Positions 56,411 through 64,000 of a stretch of 64,000 nt of DNA are shown piece after piece; the stretch's first letter is position 1, and the number at the start of each line of letters is the position of its first letter. The stretch comes from Cristatella mucedo (Eukaryota; Bryozoa; Phylactolaemata; Cristatellidae): positions 6,922,001-6,986,000 of the forward strand of contig WPIO01000011.1 in assembly GCA_009760855.2 (NCBI GenBank), read 5' to 3'. The notes under the pieces were generated by a model. It saw only the letters and a program-made list of their open reading frames with translations. It had not been told where the DNA came from and did not search any database. Made by a program: the position numbers and the translations under genes.

Positions 56411-57382
56411 TTGAACTAACGAATCGATGGGGCTAACATTGGATACCAACAAACTTATTCAAGTATATACCGAAATTCTGTAAGTCCCGTGCCATCATAA
56501 TGAGCTGAGAAAAAGAAAAACGTTGTCTGCTAAATTTTGAACTACGAAGAAGAATAATATGGTTAACTTTGTCCAACCCTCTTGCAGAATCTACCAACGT
56601 CGAAAATGTTCGTCTGTCGCGATGAAAGAGTCCCCATAATAGTTTGACCGTACGTTTCTGAAAAAATATCCGATTTATCAGCCTCATTTTTAGAAACTAT
56701 GAGTGCCGGCTTCATACCTAACCGTGGCACAACAGTCGCTCTCACGGCTATTGTCGATTCATTCAGTTTGTAATAATTTTACGACGAGGCTGCAGTTTGG
56801 CAGCAAGCCCTGTCAGCGCTGCACGGCACGGCGCCAGTGCTCTCGAGCTGGGAGAAGCCGCAAGGCATCTGGCGAAGAAGGCAATGTACTGGCCTCGCTC
56901 GAGTCGTTCCTGCGATCGTTCGATCGTCGCGACGTGCTTGAGGTGAAACCCGATGGACTATCACCCCTGTCGACTTGGCTGCCATAAAAAAATCGATGTA
57001 GGTGCTTGTCGCTTCTTCAATCCATCGAAGAAGCGACGTATTTACTGTCACCTGACAGTCAGCTGTCAGCTGACTAAATGCCGTGGTGGCCGTTATTCCA
57101 GAGTAAACTCTGGTGCTGAACTCAGACGTATGCTTTAGTCAGAAGACACTGAAATGCAACCGCTATTAGGAAATGAAAACGCTATGGATAGTGACCCGGC
57201 ATTGCTAAAGAAGATCACTGCAGCAGTAATGAGACGAATCTCAACATGTGCAGCGAGGGCAGTGGGGGCAGCTTCAGTAGGAGGACGGACAGCTGGTACC
57301 ATACTAGGGTCGACTCAGATGATGGAGAGGATCGCACAACATAGGACAAATATCAAGATATCTTAGGGCGCTATTCCAATGA

Positions 57383-57388
57383 TATATA

Positions 57389-57446
<58 letters not shown>
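57383..57446 (+). repeat. (AT)n microsatellite
   Basis: A long AT dinucleotide run with one internal break; self-complementary. Confidence 0.97.
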
Positions 57447-57448
<2 letters not shown>

Positions 57449-57726
57449 CAGTGGTACGTGGGCTTACGAGTGTTGAGTTATCAGTCATCTGAATATCCAC
57501 AGTTATGTTCATTCATATCAATAGCATTCAGTTTCGGTAAATCCCAAAGTTGCCTACACTCTTCGATACAACTGAAGTATCAGTGCTCGGTCTCATGTAT
57601 ACGCAATTAGATGAACCAATTACCATTTCACTCATAAGTATCAGTGGAGGTGCACCTTTGTTTGTCTTTAAATAATTCATTGAAGTTTTTATCAACGGGT
57701 TGAATTAGGATTAAGTAGCACAGCTA

Positions 57727-58047
57727 TCACTTCAGTAAGTTTTTTATCGTCTTATCTAGATATGCTTTTGTAGCTGCATCTGTAGAATTAACAGGGTCAG
57801 CAATATTAATTATAGAATATCCATTCATATTCAAGGAGTTAGTTGCAGGACTTCCACGTAGCATTACATCTGGTTTAAGACCTCCATATGTTACACCACA
57901 AGAGGCTCTCGTATGAATGGTGCCAGTTGACATCAGCTGTGAGATCTGCCACTGGGATATGACCTGCATCCTTTCAGTGCAGTGCAGTGCCAGGGATTCA
58001 CTGTAGAGATGGTAGGTGTTCAAGAATGACTTAATCAAAGTTAACAA
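57727..58047 (-). other. Open frame with phage-tail-fibre-like motif
   Basis: An uninterrupted 106-codon minus-strand frame, possibly the 3' remnant of a longer one. Near its C-terminus it reads LNMNGYSIINIADPVNSTDA followed by ATKAYLD. This pattern (MNG, I-N-I-x-D-P, T/D-AATKxYLD) is typical of trimeric tail-fibre or receptor-binding proteins of phages. Similar segments are known in large eukaryotic DNA transposons of Maverick/Polinton type and related viral elements. No polymerase, integrase or capsid gene was recognised nearby, so only a fragment is present. It could also be a domesticated or host gene exon. Its origin is inference. Confidence 0.4.
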
Positions 58048-58384
58048 AAACTGCTGAGATCCAGCAGAACTAGCAGACAGACTTTAAGTCAGCATTCCTG
58101 GGAATGTCTTGATAAACTAGAGACAAGGCTTACTCTGTGCAGTTATTAGCTCTATAGCTCGCCTGGAACTTGCAAGGTTTGATGTTTTTATATAACAGTT
58201 TAGCTGATCTGCCATTACTCAATCTAGTGTCTTGGATAGGAAAGGCAGTCCAGGGTGACTGTTTGGAAGCTGCTTAGATTCTTGTTGTTTAGTGTCAACT
58301 TCTAAATGAGCAAGCTAGACACACCGGTGTCTAGTTAAGGAAGTTACTAGATCCTTAATTTCCCTATGCAATGCTGTTGTTACT

Positions 58385-58530
58385 CAGTACGGCACTTACA
58401 GCTGGTGCAAAACTCTGCAGGCTCACACTGCTTCTCATCGACCTGCATATGCAATCAAGCAGCATGTCGACTTCAATGTTCTGTCACTTACTTTTAGGTT
58501 CGATCATTCTCTGGCTCCAGCCTACCTATC
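58385..58530 (+). mobile_element. LINE family 1 internal fragment
   Basis: 'cttacagctggtgcaaaact', 'gcatgtcgacttcaatgttc' and 'ctggctccagcctacctatc' are pieces of the C-terminal coding region. A family-B SINE interrupts it at 58539. Confidence 0.65.
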
Positions 58531-58538
58531 GCAACTAG

Positions 58539-58710
58539 AGCCGTGATGGCACACTAGGTAAGGCGGTTGCTTTCACGACCTCGGTCCCGAGGTCGTGGGT
58601 TCGATTCCTGCCGTGGGCGATTCTTTATCACCACTGCAAGCGGTGGATAGCCGTAAAGGCTCTTCTGTCGCTATACAAAAAGAGGCTGTTTAATCAGCTA
58701 GTATTTTTTT
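58539..58710 (+). mobile_element. tRNA-derived SINE, family B, well preserved
   Basis: Reads 'gagccgtgatggcacactag', 'gtaaggcggttgctttcacg', 'gaggtcgtgggttcgattcc' (strong B box), 'actgcaagcggtggatagcc', 'aaaaagaggctgtttaatca' and 'gctag'. It is the cleanest copy of the family in the window and lies inside a LINE fragment. Confidence 0.85.
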
Positions 58711-59139
58711 AAACAGGCTCTGGTTGGCAGGTGTCTAGGCATGTCCGACCTGCCCGAGCTCAGACAGTTCGAGCCGGGAGCGGTTGGAGGCGCTTCCGCA
58801 GCCACTCGTGCAGGCATGGCACGCATGGCACGGCCTGCATGCCACATGGTTTGGAAAGCACTGCACCGTGGCCATGGTGCCAAGGCCGAGGCTACTGCAC
58901 CCTGCCAGCTTCAAGCATCGTAATGCTCTGTCGCACAGACGGGACATGCAAGTCTAGAGCTTTTTATTTCCGAACTTGTCTAGCATCCATAGAAGATTAA
59001 TTTCTCGACAGTCACACACGCACGCACACACGCACACACACAGAGTGCACTCTCGTACTCGCACTCTTTGAAATACTTGCAACTAAAATGCATTTTCTGA
59101 GTGCACAGGGTAGCCATGGCTGTGCGGCAGCCATGCCTG

Positions 59140-59145
59140 TTTATT
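59140..59145 (-). promoter_or_regulatory. Polyadenylation signal of second COPA copy
   Basis: AATAAA on the minus strand (tttatt on plus), 61 nt past the stop codon at 59206. The spacing suggests a short 3' untranslated region. Confidence 0.6.
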
Positions 59146-59205
59146 ATAAATATAAGTGTTGAGTTGAACCAAGTAAAAATGCCCTTATCCACCGAACTAA
59201 CACGC

Positions 59206-62200
59206 TCATCTAAACTGGATAGAGCTGATGCGCAAGCCAATGCAGTCTTTTCCAATCTCCGTCACCTAAAACCGTAAGAAAACAATCACGCTTGACTGGA
59301 ATATTCGACAGTCACGGTGTAGTAGCAAAGTGCTAATATGTGCAAGTGTGGAGCAAAAACTAACCAAAAGCTGTGAAGAATAAACACAACCTTACGCCGG
59401 GCAGATATTGTTAAAGACAAAGCAGATTATAGAACAGTTTCTAGGATTAGCAGGTGTGTCCTTGCTAGTTACATTTCACACCGTGCAATATGCAACAGCA
59501 GCAGACATCTGCTGACAAAGAGGCATCTCACCTTTGACACGCGGCACAGCTGACCCCTGTATTCGGGCAGATAGCAGGCACCGCTGAGCGGACACTTCAC
59601 CACCGGCTTCCCCCTACAAATAAATATACACAGAGAACATGCAGCAAATCCATTCGGTCACACATGAGGATACAAGCATACCAAGCGTTGTGGGGCAGCA
59701 GGAAGTTGCTCGAAGAGGTACTTTTGCGACTTGGGCGCACGTGACCGGCATTTGCCTATTTGGAATCCACGTGACAAGCGCACACCACGTAGATCGTCAC
59801 GCCAGGCTTCTGGCAAGTTAATTAATATTGCGGTTTTTTGAGGTGCTCATCAGTTCTCGGTGTGATATTAATCCCCACAGTACTTCAGCAGTAAGCATTG
59901 CGCAATACTCTCCTTGAAAAAACACTGTGAACAGCATTGCATTCAAGAAAACACAAAACTAGGCCCACGTACCACGGGTTCACACGCCGCGAACGGACGC
60001 AGGAGCTTCGCTCCAAGCTGAGCAGTGCAGCTGGCGACCTGCACAGCCCTACCCTAACCTCTCACCCAGCAGCTCGAGGACGGCTTATTATAATTTCCAT
60101 CTTTGACTTAGCCATTGACAATGCCCCCCCCCCCCCCCGTAGCAGGCGGCAATACTCGTGACAGCGGTTGCCGACTAGCGTCACGACGTCTGCTGACGTG
60201 ACAACATTTAAAAAGGAACTAAAAACACGCGTCTATTTATCACAGCATTTAGTGGGTCCCTGCGATTCGTTCATTTATGTGCTTATGCGTGCTGACACTG
60301 TGCATACTGCCACTAACCATACTCGCATGCTGACCCTGCGCATGTCACCCCTAACCACCATGTTATTCTTGTTGTTTATTGAGCATGCCATCACTAGCCA
60401 TGCGATCGTGCTCTTCCTTTGCAGCAAATTTAAAGTGCCCAGAAAGAGATTGAGTTCTCTGAGGGTGCTATATTAAATGTATTATTTTTATAAGCACTCA
60501 AAAAAAAATTAACGGTCGCACAGCAAGCCTTGCGCTCCGGTTTCTGCTAAATTCTAGATTCCAGCATTGGCACATCGTCAGGAATGCACACTCCTTAATA
60601 AGAGCAATAATAATAGTAAATTGTATAGCAACTTTAGAGGATTCAATCTCTTTCTAGGCAGTTCAACTACACTGGAAAGAAAGCATTTCGGTTGATTCGC
60701 GATAGCGCACACGGCTTCCAGTCTGCCAATGACACACATGAAGCACAGAAGCTCGAGCGACCATTTATGGTTCTCGGATGTTGTGGTGAGCCCACTCTTC
60801 GGTGGTTTACAGCGAGTCCTAAAAGGTAGCGACTTTGCACTAGCGCTAGGTGTAGCGAGGTAGGCAGACACGCGAGACTCGAGGACTCAAGCGACGAAGG
60901 AAGGAGCTGCAACTGCAGGGGGGGGGGGGCAGTCTCGGCACGCCAGTATCGAGCAACTGGAAACCTAAGCGGACCGTGGGCCTCACACTGAACAAACGCA
61001 CGCCGCTGCTGCCACACGAGTCGCGTAATGCCAATCCTCACCTGTAGATCGGCGTGAACGATGCGGCACATATATCGAACGGGTTGTGCTCATCATACTT
61101 CAGCTGGTAGGCGTCTGTGGGTGTCTTCTCGCAGGCCTGCAGAATCTTCCTCACCTAGGAAAAAGTACTAGCTGATTTAACAGCCTCTTTTGTATAGCGA
61201 CAGAACAGCATTGACGGCTATCACCACCGCTTGCAGTGGCAATAAAGGATTGCCCACCGAAGGATTCGAACCCACGACCTCGGGACCGAGGTCATGAAAA
61301 GCATCCGCCTTACCAAGTGTGCCATCACGGCTCACCAAGGCACATGCAGTCAGCACAAGATGACAAGAAGCATGTCAAACAGTTAGTGAGCACACGCATA
61401 GTTTCAGAGCATGCATAAGCACACGCAGGACAATTAACATGCACTGCTGGTTAGAAACGAAAATGGCGCTAAAGTAGAGCCCGCTGCGAGATCATACAGC
61501 ACGGCCATTTGCCTCACCTGCTGAGCGACGTCGGGCTTGGGGCCAAGCTCGAGCAGACGACGAGCAAAGGTCGCTGCCGTCTTGTAGTTCTTCAGCTTGA
61601 AGAAGGCGTTGAGCGCCGTGCGCAACACCAGCATCAGATGCACGGGCTGCAGGTTGCAGTGCGTGAAGTAGGCGGCCATCTCGCACGTGCGCTTCTGCTC
61701 GTCTGCCGTCTCCTTGGGCATGTCCTTCCGCGCCAGCTCCAGGCTTAGGCCGACGATGTATTCGCGGCAGATCCCCAGCAGCTGCTGCGCCTGCAACGAG
61801 CCAGAGGCCCCATCACTCGATCAGATGTCTCGGGGATCGCAAAAAAAGAGGACAGCATCGTCTGCCTGCCCGCCTGCCTGCTTCGCGCGCAGCAAATCTA
61901 GATTTTGGCAACGAAAGAGAAGCAGCTGCCAGCATTGCAGCCAGCCCACAATCGACGGACGAATGAAGCCACTGAAACGTCATCAGCCACTTGCGCCGCT
62001 CGCACACAAGAGAGTGCCGACGAAGCGGCCACCGTGCGCTCATTCCCGGGGCTGGAGCGAAGAGCACGTGACGAGGCCACTGGGTAACCGGTGTGCCAAG
62101 CCGTCGCGGTACAACGCACGCCGACCGAGATCCGTAACCGCGGACGAAGAGAGAGAACCATCCGACGGAATTGTTCACGGCGCCTGCCTCGGTTCGGAAG

Positions 62201-63758
62201 CAACATCGTGAGGGAGGGGGGGTGCATGCGTGTGTGCGACAAGGAGGGCATACACATGTGATCGCGAGCCTGAAATGTCTCTCGGCTGCCTCACCGAGAC
62301 ACATTCTCACGGTAAGCACGCTGCGCTGCCTACGGTGTGCAATTGAATACGTTCAATGCGATTGCCCCGACTCAAAGTTGCTACAGATCGCTAGACACTC
62401 CAGCCGCAATACAGTACAATCTGCAGGTGCATTATTTTTTAGGTACCTCAACGATCTCCTGCTTCGTCTCCACAACCAGCATGGGCACATTCAGCAGGAT
62501 CAATCGGAATTTCTCAACGGCTTCAGCAAATTTTCCCTGCGTAGTGAGCTGGTAGGCGGCCTGCAGGCGGTTAACCAGCTCTGTAAGCTTGAGGCCCACG
62601 GCAGGTACACATGTCTTTGGGGTGGCGGTCTGCCTGCAATGATTGCACGGTACAACCGTTGGTAGATTCACAGTGCAGTTGCAAGCTTAACACACACGAT
62701 TTTTTTGCAGCCGGTTAGATTGCTGCAGCTTATTGAGAAAAAAAAGAGCCCCAGATAAATAAAATCCTGATTAAACAGCCTCTTTTGTATAGCAACAGAA
62801 CAGGCTGCTACTCTCTTCTGGTAGAACTAGATTTTCTACTAGCCATGCTAAAGTTTCACACAGCATGCGAAAATACGCATTGACAGCCTGAAAACAAAAA
62901 CCGCAGTTGCAAAGCAGTACCCAGAAATAACATGCTGGTTGATGCTATAAATGTTGGCAAGCCCCACCCCCAAAAGATGTTATTCACATAAGAATGGCAA
63001 ATCTGCCGACTAACGGAGCCCGATTTTAGCGTTTTTTGTTGTTGTAATAAGCCTGTGAGTAGGACTATGGCAGCTCAAGAAGATGCCCTTGGATAACTCC
63101 TGGCTGGCAGGGGTTCCCAGATGCCATCCAGCTTAGGTTTGTGCTCTTGCAAGGCCGACAACTGAGTATTAAGGGGTGCGAGGATTTTTGTCACAAGCGG
63201 GTGCAGGTAGCCCTCACGAGAGAAAAATTATAACCGGCAAAGAAAAGAAAAATTTGGCGACCCATAGCACTTGGCAACCCAAGCGACGACTCCACTGATA
63301 CCGGACTTGGCAGGCGGCGGTGCTGCTGCAACGACGACGACGACAGCTCACCAGTTTCGCAGCGGATAGCCAAAGAGGGCCGGCAGAGCGGGCAGCCCCG
63401 TGAGTGAGGTCCTGGCACGCGAGTGCGTCAGCATGAAGAGCTGCTCGAACGGCTCGAAGTTCACCACTCCAACTTGGTCGTGCAGGAGCTGCACGCAAAG
63501 CGTTCGAGAGCGCGCTGTCACCGCTGCTGCTGCTCAGACTGTACGGTCGCGCGCTCGCGTGCGCGCCTTGCATGGTCGCATGCAGCCGCCAGTGGGGAGA
63601 GGGAAGTGCCCGCTCACCCGCATGGCGGTCTCGAACGATCCGGCCAGCACGTGGTCCACCGGCAGCTGCGAGTTGGCGGTCCACAGCTGCGCCTGGCCGG
63701 CACCTCTAGTCGGTGGAACGAACGAGGTCATACCATCGCTGGCCACTCCCCCGGTGTC
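59206..63758 (-). CDS. COPA: Second coatomer subunit alpha gene, 3' part (partial)
   Basis: Seven last coding exons of a tandem alpha-COP paralogue: 63758-63618, 63488-63352, 62633-62447, 61790-61518, 61154-61042, 59613-59532, 59265-59206 (stop TGA). They total 993 nt and are in frame throughout. The 5' exons lie beyond the right edge. The product here is the C-terminal COPI domain: [93 protein letters not shown] and [18 protein letters not shown]. The last six exons match the complete copy at 18286-51914 in length exactly. The first differs by 6 nt, and its acceptor is the least certain boundary. Introns are unrelated in length; the last is 266 bp here versus 7.4 kb in the other copy. No disabling change was seen, so it looks functional. 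Confidence 0.93.
60120..60139 (+). repeat. Poly-C tract
   Basis: A run of about 14-15 C residues in the intron between exons 25 and 26 of the second COPA copy. A poly-G tract lies at about 60920-60930. Confidence 0.8.
60190..60495 (+). mobile_element. LINE family 1 3' end
   Basis: Begins in the C-terminal coding region ('gacaacatttaaaaaggaac'), continues with 'gtgctgacactgtgcatact', 'agagattgagttctctgagg' and 'gtgctatattaaatg', and ends at an AT-rich run. It is in an intron of the second COPA copy, antisense to it. Confidence 0.8.
60598..60675 (-). mobile_element. LINE family 1 3'-tail fragment
   Basis: AAT-type start then 'gtatagcaactttagaggat' and 'caatctctttctaggcagtt', a diverged tail complement. 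It lies 100 bp from the oppositely oriented copy at 60190-60495. Confidence 0.55.
61163..61338 (-). mobile_element. tRNA-derived SINE, family B
   Basis: 'tactagctgatttaacagcc', 'tcttttgtatagcgacagaa', 'gattcgaacccacgacctcg' and 'gtgtgccatcacggctcacc'. It starts about 10 bp upstream of the acceptor of exon 25 in the second COPA copy, so it sits almost on the splice site. Confidence 0.85.
62756..62812 (-). mobile_element. SINE family B, truncated
   Basis: Only the 3' end complement is present: 'ctgattaaacagcctctttt', 'gtatagcaacagaacagg'. It is in an intron of the second COPA copy. Confidence 0.65.
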
Positions 63759-64000
63759 CTGCATCACAACAACCGGCCCACGCTGCTGATCCAACACCGA
63801 AAAGATGGAGGGCATCACGGGAAACAGGTGGCGCACAGCGAGCTGTAGAATGGTGACCCACACAAGAAGCAGCAGAGAACGGCAGAGAACGCTAACTATG
63901 TGCGAATGGATGCGAACGCTCACGCACCTGCGTGTGCGCACGCGCGAACGCACGCACACACACATACCAACGCCTAAACGCACCGCGGATATAAAGGAGC

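Noticed and set aside
58539-58710. Possible functional tRNA gene with a good B box
   Set aside because: The same sequence recurs several times with a non-tRNA 3' body and simple-repeat ends, so it is a SINE; no clean cloverleaf was seen.
63759-64000. Further upstream exon of the second COPA copy at the right edge
   Set aside because: The minus-strand translation shows nothing like the acidic GWDVED linker exon; the next exon must lie outside the window.

Overview
The window is nuclear DNA from an animal, most likely an intron-rich non-vertebrate metazoan. The evidence is spliced genes with GT-AG (and a few GC-AG) introns, conserved metazoan proteins broken into many small exons, abundant CR1/L2-like non-LTR retrotransposon pieces, tRNA-derived SINEs and many microsatellites. 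No bacterial features (operons, ribosome binding sites, CRISPR) are present. I cannot name the phylum from the sequence alone.

Four protein-coding genes can be supported. (1) A two-exon sulfamidase gene (SGSH, heparan N-sulfatase) lies on the minus strand at 1900-6415. (2) A GC-rich, previously unrecognised four-exon gene lies on the plus strand at 10891-13812. It encodes a small secreted cysteine-rich protein with a long disordered tail and sits inside a CpG-rich block at about 7.3-14.2 kb. (3) A complete 27-exon alpha-COP gene (COPA, coatomer subunit alpha) lies on the minus strand at 18286-51914. All splice phases close and it predicts 1254 residues. (4) The last seven coding exons of a second, tandem alpha-COP gene lie on the minus strand at 59206-63758, with the rest beyond the right edge. 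SGSH and the cysteine-rich gene are divergent. The cysteine-rich gene and COPA are convergent. The two COPA genes are head-to-tail.

The two alpha-COP copies have identical lengths for their last six coding exons but very different introns. Exons 25 and 26 differ at about 16-17% of positions by eye, whereas exon 24 and its donor-side intron flank are nearly identical, which suggests gene conversion. The COPA copies act in the COPI coat (Golgi-to-ER retrieval), SGSH acts in lysosomal heparan sulfate degradation, and the cysteine-rich protein has no known role. There is no evidence that these genes form a common pathway.

The rest is mobile and repetitive DNA. LINE family 1 is present mostly as 3' ends with an (ATT)n tail, LINE family 2 includes one near-complete but dead copy in COPA intron 14, and there are two tRNA-derived SINE families. 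SINE family A carries a 3' tail resembling that of LINE family 1. Two striking minisatellites lie in COPA introns. A small phage-tail-fibre-like open frame sits between the two COPA genes. Coordinates of exons were derived by eye from splice signals and protein conservation, without alignment software.
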